Below are positions 24,797-33,428 of a DNA stretch of 64,000 nucleotides, in pieces. Origin of the DNA: Dryocola clanedunensis (GTDB lineage Bacteria > Pseudomonadota > Gammaproteobacteria > Enterobacterales > Enterobacteriaceae); NCBI RefSeq assembly GCF_025215155.1, contig NZ_JALHAM010000121.1, one strand, 5' to 3'. The translations under genes were made by a program, and so were the position numbers. Each line of letters begins with the position of its first letter. Position 1 is the stretch's first letter. Under the pieces are notes generated by a model. That model was not told the origin of the DNA, made no database searches, and saw only the letters and a program-made list of their open reading frames with translations.

Positions 24797-26275
24797 TTAG
24801 CTCGCGCGAAAAAGCGCCTTCAGGCGATCGCTGCGGCAAAACTGGCGCTTGAGCTCCACCACCAGCGCGTTGCGGGAAAGCGCGAGCATAGTGATAAAAG
24901 CGATGCCGCCAGCGGCAATCTGCACGGCCAGCAGAGCGGCGAGCGGCATATGGCCTTTCAGCGCAACGCCAAGCGCGGCGCTGACCACAAGCGTTGGAAT
25001 CGACAGATAAAATGGCAGCCAGATGCTGGCGATATACTCGCGATAGCTCGATCCCAGCACCGGTTTAATCATGATGAAGTAGCTCAGCACCGTGTTGACC
25101 ACCTGCACAAACAGGAAGCCCAGGGTCACGCCCAGCGCACCGGCCAGGTGCCCGCCGACGATAATCGCCGGGATAAACAAGCAGGTTTTGAAGACGTTGA
25201 ATTTAAAGCTGATGTCCATGCGCGCTTTCGCCATCAGCAGCGAGCCAATCGGGTTGCCGATGGAACGCAGCAGGCCTACCACGCACAGCAGCTGCAGGAT
25301 GGGGGTAATGAAGTGCCACTTTTCGCCGAACACCAGCGGCACAAAGTTATTTGATACCACCAGCAGGCCCAGCAGCGCGGGGAAGTTGATAATGCCAACA
25401 ATCGACAGCAGCTTGTAGAAGTTGACGCGCAGCTTGTCGGTATCGTCCTGAATTTTGGCAAACGCCGGGAACAGCACGCGGGTAATTATGGGGTTGAGCT
25501 TCATCGGCGGGATAACCGCCACGTTGTAAGCCAGGTTATACCCCCCTGCCACGCTCGCCCCCAGAATACGCGCCAGCACCAGCGTCGACAGATTGGTATT
25601 CACATAGTTGATGATGCTGTCGGCGGTCAGCCAGGCACCAAATTTCAGGTTCGAGCCGACGGATTTCAGCGAGAAATGGAGGCCCGGACGGTATATCTTG
25701 CGGCCAAAGAAGCCAAACAGGGACGTCCGCACTACGGTATTGACCAGATAGCCAATAATGGCCGTCATGGCGAACGGGTAGAACATCGCTGCACTCACCG
25801 TCACCGAAAAGCCCGCCATCACCGAAACCGTCTCAATAGAGCCAATCTTTGAAAACTCCAGCTCCTTTTGCATCAGCGCGCGGAACTGCTGGCCGTGGGG
25901 AATGATGATAAAAGCAAACGACAGCGTTTTAACCAGCGGCGCCAGCGCGGGCGTATGCAGCACGTCAGCAATAAAATCGCTGAGCAAAAACACCACCGCA
26001 AAGACCACCAGCCCCAGCCCGACGTTCAGCCAGTACAGCGTGGTTAGCTCCAGATGGCTTATCTCTTTGCGCTGGATAATCGAGTTGGCGATGCCGAAGT
26101 CTGACAGCGTATCCGCCAGCGCGATGATCACCAGCGACACCGTCAGCAGGCCAAACTCATGGTTATCGACAATTCTCGCCAGCACGGTCATCTGTACCAG
26201 CCCGAGGCTGATAATGATAACCGTGGCGATAGCAGACCACTTGGCGCCGCTGATGGTTTTTTCTCTAAGGCTCAT
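24797..26275 (-). CDS. wzxC: Colanic acid repeat-unit flippase WzxC
   Basis: WzxC moves the undecaprenyl-linked colanic acid unit across the inner membrane. The 492-residue protein has about twelve hydrophobic segments and the N-terminus SLREKTISGAKWSAIATVII, then VLARIVDNHEFGLLTVSLVI, as in E. coli WzxC. The ATG at 26275 is chosen over one five codons upstream by this match. Eleven bases separate it from wcaJ, and it leads into wcaK. Confidence 0.96.
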   Translation of the reverse strand: MSLREKTISGAKWSAIATVIIISLGLVQMTVLARIVDNHEFGLLTVSLVIIALADTLSDFGIANSIIQRKEISHLELTTLYWLNVGLGLVVFAVVFLLSDFIADVLHTPALAPLVKTLSFAFIIIPHGQQFRALMQKELEFSKIGSIETVSVMAGFSVTVSAAMFYPFAMTAIIGYLVNTVVRTSLFGFFGRKIYRPGLHFSLKSVGSNLKFGAWLTADSIINYVNTNLSTLVLARILGASVAGGYNLAYNVAVIPPMKLNPIITRVLFPAFAKIQDDTDKLRVNFYKLLSIVGIINFPALLGLLVVSNNFVPLVFGEKWHFITPILQLLCVVGLLRSIGNPIGSLLMAKARMDISFKFNVFKTCLFIPAIIVGGHLAGALGVTLGFLFVQVVNTVLSYFIMIKPVLGSSYREYIASIWLPFYLSIPTLVVSAALGVALKGHMPLAALLAVQIAAGGIAFITMLALSRNALVVELKRQFCRSDRLKALFRAS

Positions 26276-26286
26276 GGCAGCTTCAC

Positions 26287-27681
26287 TCAATAGGCGGCTT
26301 TGTTAACAAAGCCTTTGAAAATGGTCAGGAAAACGATTTTGATGTCGAACCACAGGCTCCACTCGCGGATATACTCCAGGTCGAACTCGACGCGTTTCTC
26401 CATTTTCTCAAGCGTATCGGTCTCACCGCGCCAGCCGTTGATCTGCGCCCAGCCGGTAATGCCTGGCTTGACCTTGTGGCGCAGCATGTAGCCCTCAATC
26501 AGCGAACGATACTGTTCGTTGTGGGCCACCGCATGCGGACGCGGGCCAACAATCGACATGCCACCCAGCAGCACGTTGATAAACTGGGGCAGTTCGTCAA
26601 GCGAGGTGCGGCGCAGGAAGTTGCCCACTGGCGTAATGCGCTTATCGCCTTTAGTCGCCTGCACCACTACCGCGTCGTTCTCCATCACCTTCATAGAACG
26701 GAATTTCCACACCTTAATCGGCTTGCCGTCCATGCCGTAACGCGTCTGACGGAAAATCACCGGGCCGGGCGAGGTCACTTTTACCGCCACGCTGATAGCC
26801 AGCAGGACCGGGGAGATAAGCAGCAGGATCAGCGACGCCAGAACGATATCTTCCAGGCGCTTCAGGATGCGATTGATACCGTTGAGCGGCGTATCAAACA
26901 GCGGCACGACCGGCACGCCGTTGACCTCTTCGGTGCGGGCGTTGAGGATGTTGAACGTAAAGACATCAGGGATCAGCAGGACGGAACAGGTCGTATCCGT
27001 AAGGTCGCGCACCAGCTTCTTGATGCGGGACTCTTCGCTCATCGGCATAGCAATATAAACGTTATCGATGCGGCCAGAGCGCGCCTCTTCTATCAGCTCG
27101 GCGAAGCTCCCGGCGTAGTCACCGTCTACCGTCTCAGGCTGCAAATCATCGAACACACCGATAACTTCGAAGCCTAACCACGGTTCGCCGCGGAAGCTGG
27201 ACGCCAGCCTGCGCCCAACCGGCATTGAACCGGCGATAGCAATCCGGCGCGTGTTGTAGCCCATATTACGCAGCCAGCCCGCGCCAAAACGGATAAACGA
27301 GCGGCAGACCACCAGACCGAAACCAGTCAGCACATACCAGGCCAGATACACCCAGAACGAGCCGTCAAAATCGGGGTTGAACGCCAGCAGACCGGCGCTG
27401 AAGATCAGCGCCAGGGTCCAGTTTTGCAGCAGCAGCGTCAGCTCGCTGGCAATTTTCACGCCGCGCCAGGAGCGGTAAAAATCGGTGATACCGCCAATCA
27501 TCTGGAAGACAGCCAGCGTCAGCAGCGCCATTAACAGATGCATGTAGATAAACGGCAACGCGTTGACTTTGCACACTACCCACAGCCCGACAAACATGAT
27601 CGTAATGTCGGAGAAACGCTGCACCATAGAGATTAACGATGCGTTCGTTTTTGGTAGCTCGCGCTTTGTTAGATTTGTCAT
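26287..27681 (-). CDS. wcaJ: Undecaprenyl-phosphate glucose phosphotransferase WcaJ
   Basis: WcaJ starts colanic acid synthesis by moving glucose-1-phosphate from UDP-glucose to undecaprenyl phosphate. The 464-residue membrane protein has four N-terminal hydrophobic segments, a central soluble part, a further hydrophobic segment (VLASLILLLISPVLLAISVA), and a C-terminal catalytic domain with KVWKFRSMKV, RRTSLDELPQFINVLLGG and KPGITGWAQINGWRGE. These are the PglC/WbaP-type signatures. The start at 27681 matches E. coli; the open frame upstream of it reads into a REP element. Confidence 0.96.
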   Translation of the reverse strand: MTNLTKRELPKTNASLISMVQRFSDITIMFVGLWVVCKVNALPFIYMHLLMALLTLAVFQMIGGITDFYRSWRGVKIASELTLLLQNWTLALIFSAGLLAFNPDFDGSFWVYLAWYVLTGFGLVVCRSFIRFGAGWLRNMGYNTRRIAIAGSMPVGRRLASSFRGEPWLGFEVIGVFDDLQPETVDGDYAGSFAELIEEARSGRIDNVYIAMPMSEESRIKKLVRDLTDTTCSVLLIPDVFTFNILNARTEEVNGVPVVPLFDTPLNGINRILKRLEDIVLASLILLLISPVLLAISVAVKVTSPGPVIFRQTRYGMDGKPIKVWKFRSMKVMENDAVVVQATKGDKRITPVGNFLRRTSLDELPQFINVLLGGMSIVGPRPHAVAHNEQYRSLIEGYMLRHKVKPGITGWAQINGWRGETDTLEKMEKRVEFDLEYIREWSLWFDIKIVFLTIFKGFVNKAAY

Positions 27682-27728
27682 CGTTTTACCTTTATTGAAA
27701 GGATCCCGGCTATCTCTGCGTTTAGACG

Positions 27729-27813
27729 TAGGGTGGATAAGCGACGTGCCATCCACCTCCGCTGTTCCCGAAAGCGGCGGATGGCGCAGGCTTATCCGCC
27801 CTACAAAAATCGC
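27729..27813. repeat. Paired REP elements (BIME-like) between cpsG and wcaJ
   Basis: GTAGGGTGGATAAGC at 27729-27743 and GCTTATCCGCCCTAC at 27799-27813 form an imperfect inverted pair. Each unit is also a small palindrome (GGTGGAT/ATCCACC and GGCGGAT/ATCCGCC). This is REP structure in an intergenic gap of a - strand operon. Confidence 0.8.
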
Positions 27814-27831
27814 GAGATTGCCGATCCCAAA

Positions 27832-29202
27832 TTACTGATTCAACAGCGCCATGATTTCCTGCGTTCGCGCCTGCATCAGCCGTTCGTTGCTGCGGGATTC
27901 CACGTTCAGGCGCACTACCGGCTCGGTGTTCGAGCTCCTCAGGTTGAAGCGCCAGTCGCCGAACGCCATGCTCACGCCGTCCGTGTTGTCGATTTCTTCG
28001 GCGTGCGGCGCAAAGTGCTGATGTACGCGCTCGATGGCGACTTTCGGGTCAGCCAGCTTGCTGTTAATTTCTCCGCTTGCGGGCCACGCCGCCATGCGGT
28101 CGCGCACCAGCTCGCCCAGGGTTTTCCCCTTCAGGCACAGCAGCTCCGTCACCAGCAGCCACGGGATCATCCCGCTGTCGCAGTAGGCGAAGTCACGGAA
28201 GTAGTGGTGGGCGCTCATCTCGCCGCCGTAAATCGCGTCTTCCTGACGCATGCGCTCTTTGATAAACGCATGGCCGGTTTTCGACATCACCGGCGTGCCG
28301 CCTGCACGCTCCACGATATCCACCGTGTTCCAGGACAGGCGCGGGTCGTGAATGATTTTTGCGCCCGGCTGTTTCTCAAGGAACGCCGCCGCCAGCAGGC
28401 CAACGATGTAGTACCCCTCGATAAACTGCCCTTTCTCGTCGAACAGGAAGCAGCGGTCGAAGTCGCCGTCAAAGGCGATGCCCATGTCCGCGCCGTGTTC
28501 GATGACCGCGTTGCGGGTGTCGTCGCGGCACTCCGGCAGCAGCGGGTTAGGAATACCGTTCGGGAAGTTGCCGTCGGGCGTGTTGTGCACCTTGATGAAG
28601 GTCAGCGGCACGTTCATCGCCTTAAAACGCGCTTCGATGGCGTCGACAATCGGGCCAGCCGCGCCGTTGCCGGAGTTAATCACCAGCTTCAGCGGCCTGA
28701 TGTTCTGCACGTTGATGTAGGAGAACAGGTGGTCAATGTAGGCTTCCACCACGGAAATCTTCTTATAGCTGCCGCGCTTCGCTTCATTTACCGGCGGGAA
28801 GTCGTTCGCTTCAGCCAGGTGCTGCACGTCGCGCAGGCCGGTGTCGCCGCTGATTGGGCGCGCGCCCTCGCGCACCAGCTTCATGCCGTTGTAGTCCATC
28901 GGATTGTGGCTGGCGGTCACTTCAATGCCGCCGTCAACATCCAGATGCCAGGTGGCAAAGTAAATCTCTTCGGTGCCGGACAGGCCGATATCCAGCACGT
29001 CCACGCCCGCATCCTGTAAGCCGCGCGCCAGCGCCAGCTTCAGGGTTTCACTGGTCAGGCGCACGTCGCCGCCCAGCACGATTGTTTTCGGCTTCAGATA
29101 CTCGCCATAGGCCCGGCCAATGCGCCACGCAATGTCTTCGTTCAGCTCTTCGCCCAGGCGGCCACGGATGTCGTAGGCCTTAAAACAAGTTAACTTTTCC
29201 AT
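27832..29202 (-). CDS. cpsG: Phosphomannomutase, colanic acid copy
   Basis: CpsG (ManB) supplies mannose-1-phosphate for GDP-mannose and GDP-fucose in colanic acid. The 456-residue protein has the same length as E. coli CpsG, starting MEKLTCFKAYDIRG and ending IMALLNQ. It has the active-site TASHNPMDYNG and DGDFDR motifs. The protein differs from the O-antigen ManB (11769-13148) at only a few residues before the C-terminus, for example Ala for Ser in LLAAAFLEK and Ala for Thr in FKAMNVP. This copy is in its native operon place and so is the likely donor of the shared tract. Confidence 0.97.
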   Translation of the reverse strand: MEKLTCFKAYDIRGRLGEELNEDIAWRIGRAYGEYLKPKTIVLGGDVRLTSETLKLALARGLQDAGVDVLDIGLSGTEEIYFATWHLDVDGGIEVTASHNPMDYNGMKLVREGARPISGDTGLRDVQHLAEANDFPPVNEAKRGSYKKISVVEAYIDHLFSYINVQNIRPLKLVINSGNGAAGPIVDAIEARFKAMNVPLTFIKVHNTPDGNFPNGIPNPLLPECRDDTRNAVIEHGADMGIAFDGDFDRCFLFDEKGQFIEGYYIVGLLAAAFLEKQPGAKIIHDPRLSWNTVDIVERAGGTPVMSKTGHAFIKERMRQEDAIYGGEMSAHHYFRDFAYCDSGMIPWLLVTELLCLKGKTLGELVRDRMAAWPASGEINSKLADPKVAIERVHQHFAPHAEEIDNTDGVSMAFGDWRFNLRSSNTEPVVRLNVESRSNERLMQARTQEIMALLNQ

Positions 29203-30383
29203 GATTACCCCTTCTTCAGGCAACGGTTCGCCCTGACCCCGCAGGGTCATATTGAATAAATTCACAGGTCGGATAAGCGCAGCGTCATCCGACAAAGTCG
29301 GTAAAGGTCAGACGCGCCCGTACCGGTCTTTGAAACGGACGATGTCGTCTTCTTCGAGGTAGGTGCCGGAGCGCACTTCGATCAGGTCGAGCGGGATCTT
29401 GCCGGGGTTTTCCAGGCAGTGGGTCATGCCCAGCGGGATGTAGATAGATTCGTTTTCACCCAGCAGTTTGATCTCATCGCCCAGCGTCACTTTTGCGGTA
29501 CCCGCTACCACAATCCAGTGCTCGGCGCGGTGATGGTGCATCTGCAACGACAGCCCCTCACCGGGCTTCACGGTGATGCGCTTCACCTGATAGCGCTCGC
29601 CGGAATCAATCGAGTCGTACTTGCCCCACGGGCGGTACACTTCGCGATGGTTGTGGTGCTCGTGGCGGCCATCGAGTTTGATCTGCTCGACGACTTTTTT
29701 CACGCTCTGCACGTGGTCACGGTCGGCAATCAGCACGGCGTCTTTGGTCTGCACGACGATCAGGTCTTTGACGCCAACCGTGGTGACCAGGCCAGATTCG
29801 GCGTAGATATAGCTGTTTTCGGTATCGTGGCTGATCACGTCGCCGTGGTGCACGTTACCTTCATTGGTTTTAGCGCTGATGTCCCACAGGGAGGACCAGG
29901 AGCCCACGTCGCTCCAGCCCGCGTCCATCGGCACCACCACCGCATCGGCGGTTTTTTCCATTACCGCGTAGTCGATGGATTCGTCCGGGCAGGCCAGGAA
30001 CGCGGCTTCGTCCACGCGCACAAAGTCCAGGTCCGGGTCGACGTTCGCCATCGCGTTCTCGCAGGCCTGGAGGATATCCGGGCGGTATTTGCCCAGCTCT
30101 TCCAGGTAGCGGCCAGCGCGGAACAGGAACATGCCGCTGTTCCAGTAGTATTCGCCGCAGGCGACATACTCTTCGGCGGTTGCCAGGTCCGGCTTTTCAA
30201 CGAATTGCGCAACGCTGAACGCCACCGCATCCACACCCGCAGATTCGGCCTGACCACGGCGAATATAGCCGTAGCCGGTTTCCGGCTGGTCAGGCACGAT
30301 GCCAAAGGTCACCAGCTTGCCCGCCTCGGCGTGCGGCAGCGCGTTACGCACCGCGTCACGGAAGGCATCTTCGTTCTGGATAA
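27854..30383. repeat. 2,530-bp near-identical manC-manB tract, copy 2
   Basis: Direct repeat of 11800-14329 in the same orientation, about 13.5 kb from it. It covers most of cpsG, the spacer and about three quarters of cpsB. Outside it the two loci are unrelated or only distantly similar. Confidence 0.95.
29268..29293. repeat. REP-like palindrome in cpsB-cpsG spacer, copy 2
   Basis: GTCGGAT and ATCCGAC form the stem, identical to the element at 13214-13239. Confidence 0.75.
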
Positions 30384-30744
30384 CGTGGTCGGCGGCGAGG
30401 ATCAGCATCAGCGGATCGCTGTCCGGCTGGTTGCGTAATGCGGCAAGCGCTGCCAGTGCGATAGCTGGAGCGGTGTTACGACCGGCAGGCTCCAGCACGA
30501 TGTTTTCGGTCAGCTTATTCAGCTGGCGCAGCTGTTCGGCAACGATGAAACGGTGCTGCTCGTTGCAAATCACCACCGGGCTTTCGCACTCCACGCCGTT
30601 CAGGCGGTTAATAGTGGTTTGCAGCATGGTCAGCTCCCCTTTCAGGCAGAGGAACTGTTTTGGATAAAGTACGCGGGACAGCGGCCACAGGCGGCTGCCG
30701 TTTCCGCCAGCCATAATGACCGGATAAAGCTGCGAATGACTCAT
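29308..30744 (-). CDS. cpsB: Mannose-1-phosphate guanylyltransferase, colanic acid copy
   Basis: CpsB (ManC) makes GDP-mannose, the precursor of GDP-fucose for colanic acid. The 478-residue protein has MAGGNGSRLWPLSRVLYPKQ near residue 11, the FVEKPD motif and a C-terminal cupin domain with HHHRAEHW. It shares its last three quarters almost exactly with the O-antigen manC (13254-14678). Here the 5' part has the same GC-rich codon use as its neighbours, so this looks like the original gene. The ATG overlaps the wcaI stop by four bases. Confidence 0.97.
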   Translation of the reverse strand: MSHSQLYPVIMAGGNGSRLWPLSRVLYPKQFLCLKGELTMLQTTINRLNGVECESPVVICNEQHRFIVAEQLRQLNKLTENIVLEPAGRNTAPAIALAALAALRNQPDSDPLMLILAADHVIQNEDAFRDAVRNALPHAEAGKLVTFGIVPDQPETGYGYIRRGQAESAGVDAVAFSVAQFVEKPDLATAEEYVACGEYYWNSGMFLFRAGRYLEELGKYRPDILQACENAMANVDPDLDFVRVDEAAFLACPDESIDYAVMEKTADAVVVPMDAGWSDVGSWSSLWDISAKTNEGNVHHGDVISHDTENSYIYAESGLVTTVGVKDLIVVQTKDAVLIADRDHVQSVKKVVEQIKLDGRHEHHNHREVYRPWGKYDSIDSGERYQVKRITVKPGEGLSLQMHHHRAEHWIVVAGTAKVTLGDEIKLLGENESIYIPLGMTHCLENPGKIPLDLIEVRSGTYLEEDDIVRFKDRYGRV

Positions 30745-31982
30745 GGTTTAACCCCGACATCTGGTGCTGATAAGGCAGCGATAAATTGACTCAGCACGTT
30801 CTCTTTCTCGAGCGTGCGTTCGGCGTATTCACGGGCGGTCGTGTTGTCTGCTGGCAGCTGCAGGCAGCGGTCGATTCCCTCGGCCAGCGCGTCGGAGGAT
30901 TCAGGCTCCACGCAGACGGCAATACCTGGATACTGTGCGCAAAGCTGACCGAGTTCGGTTTCTGCTTCTGCGGTAATCACCGCGTTTCCGCCCACGGCCA
31001 GAATGTTCGTTAGCTTGGAAGGCAGCACGGCGTCGGCGGCGCCGCGACGCTGGATAACTAAATGGCAGTCCGCCAGCTTCAGCAGCGCGGGCAGCGCGTC
31101 ATACGGCTGCAGCGGATGGAACACCACGTTGTGCAGATTGCGATCGGCCACCAGTTTTTCGAGGCGGGTTTTGCCGCCGCCCTGGCCGACAATCACAAAC
31201 ACATAAGGCTGGTCGCTGAAGCGTGCAGCGACCTCAATCACCGTCTCCAGGCCCTGCTTCTCGCCGATGTTGCCGGAATAAAGAATGATTTTTTTGTCGG
31301 CTGGCAGCCGCAGGCTTTCACGCACGGCCTGCACGTCCTGCGGCGCGATGTCGCGAAAACGCTCTACTTCCGACCAGTTAGGGAAGAAGATCACGCGCTT
31401 TGGATCGACGCCTTTCTCGACGGCTTTGTTCATCATCGAGCGGGAGATGGTCGACACGTTGTCGACGTTGTGCAGGCAGCTTTGTTCAAAGCGCTGGGCG
31501 AGCTTCGCCACTTTGCTCGTGCTGCCGCCCGCCATGCCGAGGCCCAGCATCGCGTCCACTTCATAATCCTGAACGTGCAGCAGCGTGCGCGCGCCGCTCA
31601 GTTTTGCCAGCAGGCGCATGCCCGGGACGCAAAACAGCGTCGGCACCACGCCAATAATTTGGTCCGGCTTCCAGCGGCGCTGCGCCATCAGCGGGAAGAA
31701 AGAGCTCAGGGCAAAGCTGCCCAGGTGGATCAGACGCTTTAAAGTTGAAGGCTGCTTTGGAACGTATAGCGGGCAGCGCCAGACGGTGGCCGCACCCTGC
31801 TCTTTTTTGTACTTCCAGCCCGAGTAGTCAGGATGCACTTCCCAGACCGGATAATATGGCGGTGCGGTGATGACCCGCACTTCGTGGCCCTGGCTGGTCA
31901 TCCATTCCACCATCTCACCCGTGTATTTCCCGATGCCGGTCAGCTCGGGTGAGTAGTTAATGCCGTAGACCAGAATTTTCAT
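30741..31982 (-). CDS. wcaI: Colanic acid fucosyltransferase WcaI
   Basis: WcaI is a GT4 enzyme, reported in E. coli to add the first fucose during colanic acid assembly. The 413-residue protein starts ILVYGINYSPELTGIGKYTG. It has LYSGNIGEKQGLETVIEVAA at about residue 235 and a nucleotide-sugar region with RRGAADAVLPSKLTNILAVG at about 314. The ATG lies inside the end of gmm (four-base overlap), and its stop overlaps cpsB, so it is tightly coupled to both GDP-sugar genes. Confidence 0.94.
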   Translation of the reverse strand: MKILVYGINYSPELTGIGKYTGEMVEWMTSQGHEVRVITAPPYYPVWEVHPDYSGWKYKKEQGAATVWRCPLYVPKQPSTLKRLIHLGSFALSSFFPLMAQRRWKPDQIIGVVPTLFCVPGMRLLAKLSGARTLLHVQDYEVDAMLGLGMAGGSTSKVAKLAQRFEQSCLHNVDNVSTISRSMMNKAVEKGVDPKRVIFFPNWSEVERFRDIAPQDVQAVRESLRLPADKKIILYSGNIGEKQGLETVIEVAARFSDQPYVFVIVGQGGGKTRLEKLVADRNLHNVVFHPLQPYDALPALLKLADCHLVIQRRGAADAVLPSKLTNILAVGGNAVITAEAETELGQLCAQYPGIAVCVEPESSDALAEGIDRCLQLPADNTTAREYAERTLEKENVLSQFIAALSAPDVGVKP

Positions 31983-32458
31983 AATCCGATTACCTTATCT
32001 GCCGGCTCCGCGAGGAAGTAGGCACGGCTGTTGTCGTGCACGTCTTCGCTTTCCAGCAGTTCCGCGGCGTTCTGCCAGCGGTATTCATTGTGCTGTTCCA
32101 TCGGCAGCTGCAGCTCGTCCGCATTCACGCGCAGGCGGAAGCCCAGCACGACGTAGTGCGTGGAGAAATCCTGCCCGGAGAAGTTGTCGTCGTAGAAATG
32201 CTGCCAGACGCCGTAAAACTCGCCGTCCTTTAACGTAAAGCGCTTGCCTAATTCTGCTTCGGTTAAACGCGCAAACGCGTCGGCAAGCTGCTCGTCTTTC
32301 TGCACGCGCCCGCCCGGCACGAACCAAAAGCCCTGGGCAGGGCGATTGGTTCGTAAACCAAGCAGGTATTCACCCGCCTGGTTTTCGACGACCAGGTCAA
32401 TGGAAATCAGCGGCGTAGATCGCACTACGGTGGTGAAATCTTCATGACTCAGGAACAT
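31979..32458 (-). CDS. gmm: GDP-mannose mannosyl hydrolase
   Basis: Gmm (WcaH, NudD) hydrolyses GDP-mannose and GDP-glucose to GDP and sugar, and may tune the GDP-sugar pool. The 159-residue protein is a Nudix relative with GFWFVPGGRVQKDEQLADAF and RLTEAELG; the usual Nudix glutamates are altered as in other Gmm proteins, fitting cleavage at the sugar carbon. The ATG at 32458 (MFLSHEDF) matches the E. coli start; 13 further codons are open upstream but overlap fcl. Confidence 0.95.
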   Translation of the reverse strand: MFLSHEDFTTVVRSTPLISIDLVVENQAGEYLLGLRTNRPAQGFWFVPGGRVQKDEQLADAFARLTEAELGKRFTLKDGEFYGVWQHFYDDNFSGQDFSTHYVVLGFRLRVNADELQLPMEQHNEYRWQNAAELLESEDVHDNSRAYFLAEPADKVIGL

Positions 32459-32460
32459 GC

Positions 32461-33426
32461 TTACCCCCGGAACCGGGACTGGTTTTCGAGGAACCACTGA
32501 TAGGTGCTGGCAAGGCCAGGCTCCAGGGCAATCTCGTGATACCAGCCGAGGCGGCGCAGGCGGGTGACGTCCAGCAGCTTGCGCGGCGTGCCGTCAGGCT
32601 TAGAGGCATCGAACACCACGCGGCCACGGTAGCCCGTCACTTTCGCGATGGTCTGCGCCAGCTCGCGGATGGTGCAGTCAACGCCGGTACCGACGTTAAT
32701 ATGCGACAGCATCGGCTCGGTGTTTTCGCCCCACACTTCCGGGTCCAGCTCCATCACGTGAATGCTGGCTGCGGCCATATCATCTACGTGCAGGAACTCG
32801 CGCATCGGCGTACCGCTGCCCCACACCACCACATCCGGCGCGTTCTGCTCGGTTGCTTCATGGAAGCGACGCAGCAGCGCAGGAATCACGTGTGAGTTGC
32901 TCGGGTGGAAGTTGTCGTGCGGCCCGTACAGGTTGGTCGGCATCACCGAGCGGTAATCGCGGCCAAACTGGCGGTTATAGGATTCGCACAGCTTGATCCC
33001 GGCGATTTTGGCAATTGCGTACGGCTCGTTAGTTGCTTCAAGCGTGCCCTGCAGCAGTTCGCTTTCGGCAATCGGCTGCTTCGCCATCTTCGGGTAAATG
33101 CATGAGGAGCCGAGGAACAGCAGCTTGTTCACGTTGTGCATGTGCGCGCTGTGAATAATGTTGCTCTCGAGAGTCATGTTCTCGTAGATGAAGTCCGCCG
33201 GGAAGCTGTTGTTCGCCACGATGCCGCCCACCCTGGCGGCGGCCAGGTAAACCTGGTCGATTTCCGCTTCGGCAAAGAAGGCGTTCACCGCCGCCGCGTC
33301 CAGCAGGTTCAGTTCATCACGGCTGCGCAGCACAAGCTCAACGTCATCGCGCTGCTCAAGCTGGCGGACGATGGCCGACCCGACCATCCCGCGGTGGCCG
33401 GCAACAAAGATACGTTTCTTATTCAT
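32461..33426 (-). CDS. fcl: GDP-L-fucose synthase
   Basis: Fcl (WcaG) epimerises and reduces GDP-4-keto-6-deoxymannose to GDP-L-fucose with NADPH. The 321-residue short-chain dehydrogenase-type protein has VAGHRGMVGSAIVRQL near residue 8, the LGSSCIYP motif with the catalytic Ser and Cys region, and YAIAKIAGIK with the catalytic Tyr/Lys. It lies two bases after the gmd stop codon in transcription order and two bases before gmm. Confidence 0.97.
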   Translation of the reverse strand: MNKKRIFVAGHRGMVGSAIVRQLEQRDDVELVLRSRDELNLLDAAAVNAFFAEAEIDQVYLAAARVGGIVANNSFPADFIYENMTLESNIIHSAHMHNVNKLLFLGSSCIYPKMAKQPIAESELLQGTLEATNEPYAIAKIAGIKLCESYNRQFGRDYRSVMPTNLYGPHDNFHPSNSHVIPALLRRFHEATEQNAPDVVVWGSGTPMREFLHVDDMAAASIHVMELDPEVWGENTEPMLSHINVGTGVDCTIRELAQTIAKVTGYRGRVVFDASKPDGTPRKLLDVTRLRRLGWYHEIALEPGLASTYQWFLENQSRFRG

Positions 33427-33428
33427 GC

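Noticed and set aside
27733..29019. Long + strand open frame (428 codons) opposite cpsG, and a similar one at 11949-12965 opposite manB
   Set aside because: Both are shadows of the GC-rich phosphomannomutase genes. The products have no family features, and the frames are present twice only because the genes are duplicated.
29419..30438. Long + strand open frame (339 codons) opposite cpsB, with a counterpart at 13365-14351 opposite manC
   Set aside because: Antisense shadow; the composition is rich in His, Val and Arg as expected from reading GC-rich codons backwards.
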